DNA of 64,000 nucleotides from Streptomyces camponoticapitis (GTDB lineage: Bacteria > Actinomycetota > Actinomycetes > Streptomycetales > Streptomycetaceae): contig NZ_BMMV01000001.1 in NCBI RefSeq assembly GCF_014646115.1, positions 360,084 to 424,083 of the forward strand, read 5' to 3'. This document shows, piece by piece, positions 17,978 to 26,176 of the stretch. The notes under the pieces are model-generated. The model saw only the letters and a program-made list of their open reading frames with translations. It was not told where the DNA came from and ran no database searches. The position numbers were made by a program, and so were the translations under genes. Each line of letters opens with the position of its first letter. The first letter of the stretch is position 1.

Positions 17978-18032
17978 GCGCGCGCCCGCGCCGTTCCCGC
18001 ACCTCGCCCCCTCTCCGAAAGGCATCCCGCCC

Positions 18033-19244
18033 GTGACCTCGCAGGCCACCCGAGTCCTCGTGCTCAACTCCGGCTCCTCGTCGGTGAAGTACCAGCTGCT
18101 GGACATGCGTGACGGCACCCGTCTCGCCGTCGGTCTCGTCGAGCGCATCGGCGAGAGGGCGTCGCGGCTGGTGCACACCCCGTCGGGCGGGGGCGCGGAG
18201 AAGCGCGAGCGTACGGAGCGGATCGCCGACCACGAGCAGGCGCTGAAGGCCGTCGCCGGTGAGCTGGCCCGGGACGGCATCGGTCTCGACTCCCCCGAGC
18301 TGGCCGCGATCGGTCACCGGGTGGTGCACGGCGGGCCGGAGTTCAGCGCCCCGACACTGATCGACGACGCCGTACTCGCGGAGATCGAGCGGCTGGTGCC
18401 GCTGGCCCCGCTGCACAACCCGGCGAACATCACCGGCATCAGGACGGCCCGGGCGCTGCGTCCCGATCTGCCGCAGGTCGCGGTCTTCGACACCGCGTTC
18501 CACTCGACGATGCCGGAGGACGCGGCGCGGTACGCGATCGACACCGGGACGGCCGACGCGCACCGGATCCGGCGCTACGGCTTCCACGGCACGTCGCACG
18601 CGTACGTCTCCCGCCGGGCGGCGGAGCTGCTGGGCCGCCCGCCGGAGGAGCTGAACCTGATCGTGCTGCATCTGGGCAACGGGGCGTCGGCGTCGGCCGT
18701 CGCGGGCGGGCGCTGTGTGGACACCTCCATGGGGCTGACCCCCTTGGAGGGGCTGGTGATGGGTACGCGCTCGGGAGACATCGATCCGGCGGTGGTCTTC
18801 CATCTGGAGCGGGTCGCGGGAATGGGCACCGACGAGATCGACGAACTGCTCAACAAGAAGAGCGGTCTGATGGGGCTGTGCGGCGACAACGACATGCGGG
18901 AGATCCTCCGCCGGGTCGACGGGGGTGACGCCGCGGCGACGCTCGCGTTCGGCATTTACATCCACCGGCTGAAGAAGTACATCGGCGCCTATTACGCGGT
19001 ACTCGGCCGGGTGGACGCGGTCGTGTTCACCGCGGGGGTCGGTGAGAACGCGGCGCCGGTGCGGGCGGCCGCGATCGCCGGACTGGGCGGGTTGGGGCTG
19101 GTCGTGGACGCGGAGCTGAACGCCGTACGGTCCGGCGAGCCGCGCCTCGTATCGCCGGGACACGCGCGCGTCGCCGTCGCCGTGGTGCCGACGGATGAGG
19201 AAATGGAGATCGCCCGCGGGACCTTCGCATTGGTCGACGCCTGA
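18033..19244 (+). CDS. ackA: Acetate kinase
   Basis: This enzyme makes ATP and acetate from acetyl phosphate and ADP, or runs in reverse to activate acetate. The 403 residues have the acetokinase signatures VLVLNSGSSSVKYQLLD at the N-terminus and RYGFHGTSHAYVSRRA in the middle. Other conserved blocks are LHLGNGASASAVAGG, MGTRSGDIDPAV and FTAGVGENAAPVR. GTG 18033 follows GAAAGG. The short spacing to pta suggests one transcript. Confidence 0.94.
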   Translation: MTSQATRVLVLNSGSSSVKYQLLDMRDGTRLAVGLVERIGERASRLVHTPSGGGAEKRERTERIADHEQALKAVAGELARDGIGLDSPELAAIGHRVVHGGPEFSAPTLIDDAVLAEIERLVPLAPLHNPANITGIRTARALRPDLPQVAVFDTAFHSTMPEDAARYAIDTGTADAHRIRRYGFHGTSHAYVSRRAAELLGRPPEELNLIVLHLGNGASASAVAGGRCVDTSMGLTPLEGLVMGTRSGDIDPAVVFHLERVAGMGTDEIDELLNKKSGLMGLCGDNDMREILRRVDGGDAAATLAFGIYIHRLKKYIGAYYAVLGRVDAVVFTAGVGENAAPVRAAAIAGLGGLGLVVDAELNAVRSGEPRLVSPGHARVAVAVVPTDEEMEIARGTFALVDA

Positions 19245-19276
19245 GCGCCACCCCGCCCATTTGTACTTTCCGCCAG

Positions 19277-19290
19277 ACGGAATATTCCGT
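19277..19290. promoter_or_regulatory. Perfect 14-base palindrome upstream of pyk
   Basis: ACGGAATATTCCGT is self-complementary and AT-rich against its surroundings. It ends 15 bases before TAGGAT (19306-19311), a good -10 that lies seven bases from the pyk ATG. The palindrome would therefore cover the -35 region of a leaderless pyk promoter and may be an operator. Confidence 0.5.
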
Positions 19291-19318
19291 GCCGAAACAA
19301 ACCGATAGGATCCGCCTT

Positions 19319-20755
19319 ATGCGCCGTTCCAAAATTGTCTGCACACTTGGCCCCGCCGTCGACTCGTACGAGCAGTTGAAAGCGCTCATCGAGGCCGGTA
19401 TGAACGTGGCCCGACTGAATATGAGCCACGGGTCCCATCCCGAGCACGAGGAGCGGTACCACCGCGTCCGGAAGGCGGCCGAGGCCACCGGCCGGGCCGT
19501 GGGCGTGCTCGTCGACCTCCAGGGCCCGAAGATCCGTCTGGAGACCTTCGCCGAGGGCCCCGTCGAGCTGATGCGCGGTGACGAGTTCATCATCACGACC
19601 GAGGACGTCCCGGGTGACAAGGGCATCTGCGGCACCACCTACAAGGGCCTGCCGGGTGATGTCACCAAGGGCGACCAGATCCTGATCAACGACGGCAACG
19701 TCGAACTCCGCGTCACCGATGTCGAGGGCCCTCGGGTCAAGTCGCTCGTCATCGAGGGCGGGGTCATCTCCGACCACAAGGGCATCAACCTGCCGGGTAC
19801 GGCGGTCAATGTCCCGGCGCTCTCCGAGAAGGACGTCGACGATCTGCGCTTCGCCCTGCGGATGGGCTGCGACATGATCGCGCTGTCCTTCGTGCGCGAC
19901 GCGGACGACATCAACGACGTGCACAAGATCATGGATGAGGAGGGCCGCCGGGTCCCCGTCATCGCGAAGGTCGAGAAGCCGCAGGCCGTCGCCAACATGG
20001 AGGCTGTCGTCGCCGCGTTCGACAGCATCATGGTGGCCCGTGGCGACCTGGCGGTCGAGTACCCGCTCGAAAAGGTCCCGATGGTGCAGAAGCGCCTCAT
20101 CGAGCTCTGCCGCCGCAACGCCAAGCCGGTGATCGTGGCGACCCAGATGATGGAGTCGATGATCACCAACTCCCGCCCGACGCGCGCCGAGGCGTCGGAC
20201 GTGGCGAACGCGATCCTGGACGGGGCCGACGCGGTCATGCTGTCGGCGGAGTCGTCCGTCGGCGCGTATCCGATCGAGACGGTCAAGACGATGTCGAAGA
20301 TCGTCGTCGCGGCCGAGACCGAGCTGCTGTCCAAGGGCCTCCAGCCGCTCGTACCGGGCAAGAAGCCCCGTACGCAGGGTGGTTCGGTGGCCCGTGCGGC
20401 CTGCGAGATCGCGGACTTCCTGGGCGGCAAGGCGCTGGTCGCCTTCACCCAGTCCGGCGACACCGCCCGCCGGCTCTCGCGCTACCGCACCATCCAGCCG
20501 ATCCTCGCCTTCACCTCGGACGAGGCGACGCGCAACCAGCTCTCGCTGAGCTGGGGCGTGGAGTCCTTCGTCGTACCGCACGTGAACACCACGGACGCGA
20601 TGGTCGACCTCGTGGACGCGGAGCTGCTGAAGCTCCAGCGCTACAGCGAGGCGGACACGATGATCATCACGGCCGGCTCCCCGCCCGGCGTCCCCGGCAC
20701 GACGAACATGGTCCGTGTCCACCGGCTGGGAGACACCCGCGTCGTCCAGGGCTGA
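19319..20755 (+). CDS. pyk: Pyruvate kinase
   Basis: This enzyme converts phosphoenolpyruvate and ADP to pyruvate and ATP. The 478 residues match the usual bacterial length. They have MRRSKIVCTLGP and NVARLNMSHG at the start, the signature IAKVEKPQAVANM with the catalytic Lys, VARGDLAVEYP for metal and substrate, and ATQMMESM. I chose ATG 19319 (MRRSKIVCTLGP) over GTG 19289 because the family starts here. AGGAT upstream could serve as a Shine-Dalgarno site or as a -10. It closes the pta-ackA-pyk cluster, and a strong terminator follows. Confidence 0.94.
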   Translation: MRRSKIVCTLGPAVDSYEQLKALIEAGMNVARLNMSHGSHPEHEERYHRVRKAAEATGRAVGVLVDLQGPKIRLETFAEGPVELMRGDEFIITTEDVPGDKGICGTTYKGLPGDVTKGDQILINDGNVELRVTDVEGPRVKSLVIEGGVISDHKGINLPGTAVNVPALSEKDVDDLRFALRMGCDMIALSFVRDADDINDVHKIMDEEGRRVPVIAKVEKPQAVANMEAVVAAFDSIMVARGDLAVEYPLEKVPMVQKRLIELCRRNAKPVIVATQMMESMITNSRPTRAEASDVANAILDGADAVMLSAESSVGAYPIETVKTMSKIVVAAETELLSKGLQPLVPGKKPRTQGGSVARAACEIADFLGGKALVAFTQSGDTARRLSRYRTIQPILAFTSDEATRNQLSLSWGVESFVVPHVNTTDAMVDLVDAELLKLQRYSEADTMIITAGSPPGVPGTTNMVRVHRLGDTRVVQG

Positions 20756-20770
20756 ACACCGACCGCGGAG

Positions 20771-20798
20771 CGGGCCGCACAGTCAGCTGTGCGGCCCG
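20771..20798 (+). terminator. Hairpin terminator after pyk
   Basis: A perfect 12-base stem (CGGGCCGCACAG and CTGTGCGGCCCG) has a TCAG loop, 15 bases past the pyk stop. There is no U-tract, as is frequent in Streptomyces. Confidence 0.7.
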
Positions 20799-20853
20799 TC
20801 ATGCGTAGGGGGAGCGGCGCGCCCGGGGCCCCCGGAGATCCGCCGGACAGGCC

Positions 20854-22158
20854 CTAGCCGGTGATGTAGTTCCGCAGTCCGGGAACGGTGAGTGTGCCGC
20901 CGAACTGGCCCGCCTGAAGGACCTCGACCTCCGTGAAGAAGGCGAACGGGACGTTGAGCGGAGGCGGGGTGTCGGGGGTGAACTCGATCGGGATCAGGCC
21001 GAACAGATTGCCCGTCAGCATCTCTGTGTACATGGTGACCTGACCGTCGCGGATGGTCGACGTGGAGTCTTCCCTGCTCGCCACGTGCGCCGTCCGCCCC
21101 TCCGGGTAGACGACCTTCTGGTGCAGGTCCTTGATGTCCACCTCCGACGCGGTGAACTTCAGCGCCTTCTTGATCTTCCCGCTGCCCGTCTTCACCTCGA
21201 CGATGCCGTGGTAGTCCAGGCCCCGCAGCGTGAGCTTGGAGCTCTCCAGTTTCCACGGGTCGTCCGGCAACAGCGGTATGCCGGGCTCCAGTTCGGCGGC
21301 GGCCAGCGCCTCCGGGTCGGCCTCCGGGCAGGGGAAGCGCGGCTTGCCGTCGGCGCCCTCGGGGATGTCGTCGTCCTTGTGGGCTTCCAGACCCTTCGCG
21401 GCGTCGTCCAACTCCTCGACCTCCGCCCCGGCCTTGTCCGCGGCGTCCCTGATGGCGTCCTCGGTCCGGTCGGCGGCGCTGTCGTCGTCGGACTTCTCCG
21501 GATCGGGCTTGTCGCTGTCGGGCTCGTCCGTCCCGGCACCGGCGTCCGGCCCGGAGTCCGCGGGTTTCTCGGGCGCCGGGTCGGCCGGCTTGTCCGTCTC
21601 CTTGTCCGGTACGCCGAGAAGGTCACCCAGCGCGTCCCCCAGACCCAGTGGGTCCAGCGGGTCCTTGGACTTGGACGCGCTCGGCTCCGGCGCGGGCTCC
21701 CTGGGCGTGGCGGGCTTGTCCGCGTCGGACGCGGGCGGCGTCTCGCCGGGCGAGGGCTCGGGACCGTCCCCGTCACCGTCACCGCCGCCGGGCGGCTTCG
21801 GCCCGTCCGTTGAATCCCCTGACGGATCCCCGGACGAATCGCCTGACGCGTCGTCCGAGGGCTTCCCGGACGGCTTCTCGGACGGAGAGGCCGACTCCTC
21901 CTGCGGCTCGTCGGAGCGCGTGACGCACGGCCCCGGTGCGAAAGGGATGTCCTTGTCGCCGTCGGCGAGCGCGAGCCGGGGCGTGAGCCCCATCCCGACG
22001 AACACCGCCGTCGGCATCGCGGCCAGTGCGAACGCCTTGCCGGCCGGGATCTGGAGCTTCGTCAGCAGCGACTTCCTGGGGGCGGCGTGGCGCGGGCCGC
22101 TTCTCTCGCGGGCCTGCCCGCCTCCGGCCGTCTCCGACCGAGTGTCCTCACCCCGCAC
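20854..22158 (-). CDS. Exported Asp/Pro/Ser-rich protein of the DUF6230/DUF6114 operon
   Basis: This protein of about 434 residues is not recognised as an enzyme. A hydrophobic segment near residues 38-62 (FALAAMPTAVFVGMGLTPRLALA) looks like a signal peptide or anchor. It is followed by about 200 low-complexity residues rich in Asp, Pro, Ser, Glu and Lys. The ordered C-terminal part of about 160 residues begins near FPCPEADPEALAAAELEPGI and ends in an asparagine-tyrosine tail. I chose GTG 22158, four bases after GGGAGGA; ATG 22179 is possible. It overlaps the DUF6114 gene, so the two are coupled. Relatives are, I believe, sometimes annotated as hydrogenase protein HypF; no HypF motif is visible. 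Confidence 0.72.
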   Translation of the reverse strand: MRGEDTRSETAGGGQARERSGPRHAAPRKSLLTKLQIPAGKAFALAAMPTAVFVGMGLTPRLALADGDKDIPFAPGPCVTRSDEPQEESASPSEKPSGKPSDDASGDSSGDPSGDSTDGPKPPGGGDGDGDGPEPSPGETPPASDADKPATPREPAPEPSASKSKDPLDPLGLGDALGDLLGVPDKETDKPADPAPEKPADSGPDAGAGTDEPDSDKPDPEKSDDDSAADRTEDAIRDAADKAGAEVEELDDAAKGLEAHKDDDIPEGADGKPRFPCPEADPEALAAAELEPGIPLLPDDPWKLESSKLTLRGLDYHGIVEVKTGSGKIKKALKFTASEVDIKDLHQKVVYPEGRTAHVASREDSTSTIRDGQVTMYTEMLTGNLFGLIPIEFTPDTPPPLNVPFAFFTEVEVLQAGQFGGTLTVPGLRNYITG

Positions 22159-22762
22159 TGTTCCTCCCGCCGTTGGCATGGGCAGTCGTGTCCGTCAGCT
22201 TCAGGCCCCCGTCATGCGGGCCGGGGAGAAAAGGGTCGTCCCCACCCCCGTCCGGGACTCCCTGATCGACGGCACCGCCGTCGGGCTTGAACGTCTGCCG
22301 CCGTACGGCCGCGTGCTTGGCCGGCCTGCCGTCGGCGGAATCGTCGGCGTGCTCCTCGTCGTCCACCGGCCGTCCCGGCGCCCACGATATGGAGAGACCT
22401 CCGCCGATGAGCGCCAGCGTCGCGCCCATCATGAATCCGCCGATGTTGGAGACGGGGATCGAGACGAGTCCCAGCAGGATCGTGGCGACGCCGGCGAAGA
22501 CCCTGACGATGCTCTGGAACCACATCGTCAGACCCAGCGTGGCGAGCAGGACGCCGATGATCAGCGAGCCCGCGCCCGCCGTGGTGGCCATCGTCAGCGT
22601 GAGATGGCCCAACTTCAGTTCGGCGTAAGGGAAGTAGGCGATCGGCACTCCGCTGAGGAGTGTCAGAAGCCCCGCCCAGAAAGGCCGAGTACCCCGCCAG
22701 GCGCGGAAGCGCAGCCGCCAGTACGTGAATCGGCCGCGGGGTTCCGAAGACTCGGCGCTCAT
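22148..22762 (-). CDS. DUF6114-family membrane protein
   Basis: This 204-residue protein has four closely packed hydrophobic segments in the first 130 residues, among them FWAGLLTLLSGVPIAYFPY and ALIGGGLSISWAPGR. A charged cytoplasmic or surface tail rich in Asp and Gly follows. The pattern matches the uncharacterised actinobacterial DUF6114 family. It lies between the DUF6230 gene and the Asp/Pro-rich gene, which it overlaps by about ten bases. The conserved trio suggests that the products work together at the membrane. Function unknown. Confidence 0.78.
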   Translation of the reverse strand: MSAESSEPRGRFTYWRLRFRAWRGTRPFWAGLLTLLSGVPIAYFPYAELKLGHLTLTMATTAGAGSLIIGVLLATLGLTMWFQSIVRVFAGVATILLGLVSIPVSNIGGFMMGATLALIGGGLSISWAPGRPVDDEEHADDSADGRPAKHAAVRRQTFKPDGGAVDQGVPDGGGDDPFLPGPHDGGLKLTDTTAHANGGRNSAG

Positions 22763-22880
22763 GGAAAACAGCTCCCTGGTACCGGTGTTGCTGTGAGAGT
22801 TTTGGGGAGTGGGCGGACGCGACCGCGTCAGACGGGGCGCGCCCGCCCGAGGGGCGGACTGCTCAGGACCCGGTCAGGGT

Positions 22881-23510
22881 CTAGTAGCACTCCTTGACGC
22901 CCTTGTGCAGCTTCAGGCTCAGACCACTGAGCTCGAAGGTGCCGGCCGTGGTCGCCCAAGCCGTCTGCCTCACATCGGTCAGCGTCGCCTCTTCCGCGCG
23001 CTGTGCGAAGCCGAACGGGTTGACCTTCTTCTCGGTCCCCGGCTGGATCCTCGTGTCGCCGGCCGCCACACCGATGTCGATGTTCTTGAACTTGGCGTCG
23101 GCGTCGAGCTGGGCGACGTCCAGATACAGGTTGGTCGCCTTGACCGGCTTCGCGGACTCCCGGCCGGCACGCAGCTCAAGGCTGACACTGCCGAAGATCG
23201 GGACGTCCGGAGTGACCACCGACTGGCACATGTTGCTGATCGTGGCCGAGCTGAAGCCGGAAACGGCCACCGGATGGGCGGTCTTGTTGCCCTTGAGATC
23301 GGTACCGTCGGCGATGCTGCCGTACTGGACGAAGTCCTGGCCCACCAACTGGTCGGCCGAGACCTTGAAACTCTGCCCCGACACACTGAACGACGCGGCG
23401 AGCGCGCCCTGTGCGAGAGCGACACCTATCGCGGCCGTCGCGGCCACGCTCGGCACCATGACGACGGCGAACCGCTTCCATCTGGTCCCGCCACGTGCTT
23501 GGGACTCCAT
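22881..23510 (-). CDS. DUF6230-family exported protein
   Basis: This protein of about 209 residues has an N-terminal hydrophobic segment (residues 14-38, FAVVMVPSVAATAAIGVALAQ) that could be a signal peptide or anchor. A compact domain with two cysteines (NMCQSVV and the C-terminal KECY) follows; they may pair outside the cell. The family is sometimes annotated cholesterol esterase, but no Ser-hydrolase motif (GxSxG) is visible. ATG 23510 is six bases after AAGGAGGA. It is the first gene of the operon with DUF6114 and the Asp/Pro-rich protein. Confidence 0.8.
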   Translation of the reverse strand: MESQARGGTRWKRFAVVMVPSVAATAAIGVALAQGALAASFSVSGQSFKVSADQLVGQDFVQYGSIADGTDLKGNKTAHPVAVSGFSSATISNMCQSVVTPDVPIFGSVSLELRAGRESAKPVKATNLYLDVAQLDADAKFKNIDIGVAAGDTRIQPGTEKKVNPFGFAQRAEEATLTDVRQTAWATTAGTFELSGLSLKLHKGVKECY

Positions 23511-24017
23511 CACTTTCCTCCTTCTCGGACGTACATCTCCGGATCGGGCCTCGGCCCGTCCTGGGATGGGAGAAGTGCTACGTCCTCGGGAAGGAGAGCG
23601 TCCGTGCGTTCACGCGGACCGGGCCGCGTCAGAATCACCGACGATCACCCCCGAGCGACAACCACTGGACCACGCCTGGCGCGTGGCCGCCGGACAGGCC
23701 CCGCCGGTCGGCGGGAACCCCCCTGTCCGTGGGTCGGCGCCACTGCTCCGCCGGCCCGCCCGGTGGGGATCCAACGTGCGGTGGCCACGGCCGGATCGCC
23801 GCGCCGGTGCGCTATTGGACCGAGCGTGGACGATCGTGGTGTATTCGCGCTCGGGACACAAGGGGGGTCGTTACTGGCTAGTAATGGGTGGCTGTCCGAG
23901 GGGCGACGGGGTGCCGTCGAGCGGGCACACAGGGTGCCTCGAACCGGCCCGACAGAACTCGCGAATACCACCAATAACCGGACAGACCAAGCGGGTTGAT
24001 TTACTCGCAGTAACAGC
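23511..24017. other. Long gene-free leader upstream of the DUF6230 operon
   Basis: About 500 bases have no believable ORF on either strand. GC content drops in the distal part. Two near-palindromes of the form TTACT-N-AGTAA lie here: TTACTGGCTAGTAA (23871-23884) and TTACTCGCAGTAA (24001-24013). On the minus strand TTGGTC and TATTCG, 17 bases apart, lie just downstream of the second motif and could be a promoter. That would give a 5' leader of roughly 430 bases. Confidence 0.5.
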
Positions 24018-24052
24018 GACCCCGCTTTGCCAAGTTTTGGCAAAGCGGGGTC
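24018..24052 (-). terminator. Hairpin terminator after the thioredoxin-TPR gene
   Basis: A perfect 16-base inverted repeat (GACCCCGCTTTGCCAA and its complement) has a three-base loop, 68 bases beyond the stop of the minus-strand gene that ends at 24120. The U-tract is weak. It separates that gene from the DUF6230 operon, which is transcribed in the same direction. Confidence 0.75.
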
Positions 24053-24119
24053 ATCGGTGTCGTCGGGTCGGCAAATCGTTATGCGCGGCCCCGGAAGACG
24101 GTACGGAGCCGGTACGGCG

Positions 24120-25094
24120 TCAGAAAAGAACCCTGGCGAGTGCCGACCGCGCCGCGGTCACCCGGGGATCGTCCGAGCCGATCACTTCGAAGAGTTCGAG
24201 CAGCCGCAGCCGCGCCATGTCCCGGTCCTCGCCCGCCGTGCGCCGCACGGCCTCGACCAACCGGCCGAAGGAGTCCTCCACATGACCGCCGACCAGGTCG
24301 AGGTCGGCGGCGGCGATCTGGGCGGTGACGTCGTCGGGCCGCTCCGCCGCGTCCTTGCGCACCTGCTGCGGGTCCAGCCCCTGGACCCGCGCGAGCAGTT
24401 CGGCCTGGGCGAGACCGAGCTTCGCCTCCGTGTTGCCGGGGTCGTCGGCGAGCACGTTGCGGTACGCCTGGGCGGCGCCGCCGAAGTCGTTGGCGTCCAG
24501 CGCGCGTACGGCGGCTTCGAGCAGCGCGTCGTACGGACCCACCTGCTCCACCGGCCCGGCCTCCTCCTCCGCCGGGCCGGCCTCGGCGTCGACGGTGAGA
24601 CCGGTGAGACCGAAGCGCTGCTCGCCGACCTGGATCAGCTGGTCCAGCGTCTCGCGGATCTGGATCTCCGGGGCCGCGCCCTGGAAGAGGGGCAGCGCCT
24701 GGCCGGCCACCACGGCGAAGACCGCCGGGATGCCCTGGATCTGGAACTGCTGCATCAACATCTGGTTCGCGTCGACGTCGACCTTGGCCAGAACGAACCG
24801 GCCGTTGTACTCCCGGGCCAGCCGCTCCAGCACGGGGCTGAGCTGCTTGCACGGCTCGCACCACTCGGCCCAGAAGTCGATGACGACCGGGACCTCGGCG
24901 GAGCGCTGGAGGACGTCGCGCTCGAAGCCCGCCTCGTCGACGTCGATCACCAGACTGGAGGGGGATACGGCACCGGTGTCGCCCCGACGGGCCGCCTCGG
25001 CGCGGGCCTGCTCGGCCTTGGCCTTGGCCTCACCGGCCGCCTTCACCGCGGCGAGATCGACGACGCCGCTCATGGACATGTTCCTAGGCTGCAT
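24120..25094 (-). CDS. Thioredoxin-domain protein with TPR-like C-terminus (YbbN/CnoX-like)
   Basis: This 324-residue soluble protein resembles the chaperone-like thioredoxin CnoX/YbbN, which protects unfolded proteins from oxidation. A charged N-terminal helix (about 1-45) precedes the thioredoxin fold (about 50-155), which has the active site FWAEWCEPCKQL and the cis-Pro loop IQGIPAV. The C-terminal half is a helical repeat region with LDANDFGGAAQAYRNVL and LGLAQAELLARV, as in YbbN. ATG 25094 follows GGGGAGGA; an upstream start at 25157 is less likely. Here the WCEPC motif keeps both cysteines. Confidence 0.86.
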   Translation of the reverse strand: MQPRNMSMSGVVDLAAVKAAGEAKAKAEQARAEAARRGDTGAVSPSSLVIDVDEAGFERDVLQRSAEVPVVIDFWAEWCEPCKQLSPVLERLAREYNGRFVLAKVDVDANQMLMQQFQIQGIPAVFAVVAGQALPLFQGAAPEIQIRETLDQLIQVGEQRFGLTGLTVDAEAGPAEEEAGPVEQVGPYDALLEAAVRALDANDFGGAAQAYRNVLADDPGNTEAKLGLAQAELLARVQGLDPQQVRKDAAERPDDVTAQIAAADLDLVGGHVEDSFGRLVEAVRRTAGEDRDMARLRLLELFEVIGSDDPRVTAARSALARVLF

Positions 25095-25255
25095 GAGTAC
25101 ATCCTCCCCTCTCCGCGCGCGCAAGTGAAAAGCAATCGGACAGTTTGTACCGCCCACACAGAACCGCGCCCGTCCCCGGCCCCCCCCGCGGGCTGCGGAG
25201 TGCGCGGACGGACACGGTGGTCAGGCCTCGGCGGGCCCCGCGCATGACCTGAACA

Positions 25256-25313
25256 CGTACGGGGCAAGTCCCCCGTGGGGGACATGGGTTCGTACGGGGT
25301 CCCCACCCCGTAC
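25256..25313. repeat. Nested inverted repeats with alternative pairings
   Basis: Within 58 bases, GTCCCCC-GT-GGGGGAC (25268-25283) and GTACGGGG-TCCCCA-CCCCGTAC (25292-25313) each form perfect hairpins. A second GTACGGGG copy at 25257-25264 can pair with the same CCCCGTAC. If transcribed from the right this lies in the leader of the thioredoxin-TPR gene and could be an attenuator. The surrounding gene-free stretch (25095-25458) holds otherwise only the operator described next and a -10 element. Confidence 0.6.
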
Positions 25314-25356
25314 CAGTGGTCGTCGCTCAAGAACCGCCCCTGGGAAAACGGTCTTT

Positions 25357-25373
25357 CGCTACGGATCGTAGCG
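25357..25373. promoter_or_regulatory. Candidate TetR operator
   Basis: CGCTACG-GAT-CGTAGCG is a perfect 17-base palindrome with an odd centre, typical of TetR-family sites. It lies about 85 bases before the divergent TetR gene and in the likely promoter region of the thioredoxin-TPR gene, so it could serve either or both. Confidence 0.5.
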
Positions 25374-25445
25374 TAACCGCAAGCTCCCCCGTCCGTGTGA
25401 GATTCATCCGGTGAACTGACTCACAGCGGATTCCCTACCGACGGG

Positions 25446-25451
25446 TATGGT
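25446..25451 (+). promoter_or_regulatory. -10 element of a leaderless tetR transcript
   Basis: TATGGT is followed by seven bases and then ATG 25459, with no Shine-Dalgarno site. This is the usual layout of leaderless actinobacterial genes. An in-frame ATG at 25447 would lie inside the -10 and is therefore unlikely. No clear -35 is visible. Confidence 0.5.
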
Positions 25452-25458
25452 CGCGGGC

Positions 25459-26088
25459 ATGCTGAGCCGCCGCCATGTGAACCCCACCCGCTCCGGCCGT
25501 CCCCGCAGCGCCGCGGCCGACACCGCGATCCTGCTGGCGACGCGGGCGGCGCTGGTGGAGCTGGGCTGGTCCAAGCTGTCGATGGGGGACGTCGCCGCAC
25601 GCGCGGGCGTCGCCAAGACCACGCTGTACCGGCGCTGGGCGAGCAAGAACGAGCTGGTGGTCGACGCGGTCGCCGTCATCTTCGACGAGATCGAGATCCA
25701 CGACCGGGGCAGCCTCACGGCCGACATCGAGGGCGTCGTGCTCCAGTTCGCCGCCCTGCTGGACCGGCCGGAGACCAAGACGGCGCTGATGGCGGTGGTC
25801 GCCGAGTCGACGCGGGACGACGCGCTGCGCGACCGGATCCGTACGGCGATCGTCGACCGGCAGAAGGGACTTGTGCTCAAGGGCCGTGAACGGGCGCAGG
25901 CGCGGGGGGAGTTGGCGTACGAGAGCGATCCCGGGACGGCGGCCCGCAACGCCGACCTGATCTTCGACGTGATCGCGGGCGCGGTGGTGCACCGGACGCT
26001 GGTGAGCGCGGAGGCGGTGGACGAGGACTGGGCGCGGGGCTTCACGATGCTGCTGGTGGGCGGGCTCGCCGCGATCCAGGGCTCATAG
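25459..26088 (+). CDS. TetR/AcrR-family transcriptional regulator
   Basis: This 209-residue repressor-like protein has an N-terminal helix-turn-helix, KLSMGDVAARAGVAKTTLYRRW (about residues 38-59 counted from ATG 25459), preceded by a basic arm (SGRPRSAAAD). The C-terminal two-thirds form a helical ligand domain of the TetR_C type with no recognisable ligand signature. It stands divergent from the thioredoxin-TPR gene, with a 17-base palindrome between. A short uncharacterised winged-helix gene follows 88 bases downstream. Confidence 0.87.
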   Translation: MLSRRHVNPTRSGRPRSAAADTAILLATRAALVELGWSKLSMGDVAARAGVAKTTLYRRWASKNELVVDAVAVIFDEIEIHDRGSLTADIEGVVLQFAALLDRPETKTALMAVVAESTRDDALRDRIRTAIVDRQKGLVLKGRERAQARGELAYESDPGTAARNADLIFDVIAGAVVHRTLVSAEAVDEDWARGFTMLLVGGLAAIQGS

Positions 26089-26176
26089 CCTGAGCCCCTT
26101 GACCTCAAGTGGACTTGGGATTCTAGCGTCGGGGCCGTACCGATCCCGAAGCTCCCGCACCACGGAGGACGCCGCC

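Noticed and set aside
20854..23510. Annotation of these genes as hydrogenase protein HypF and cholesterol esterase
   Set aside because: No HypF zinc fingers or acylphosphatase motif, and no GxSxG lipase motif. The labels appear to be inherited errors.
23610..24043. Minus-strand open frames of 83 and 132 codons in the leader region
   Set aside because: No ribosome site, no recognisable family, Arg/Pro-biased composition. The interval is better read as a long leader or regulatory region.
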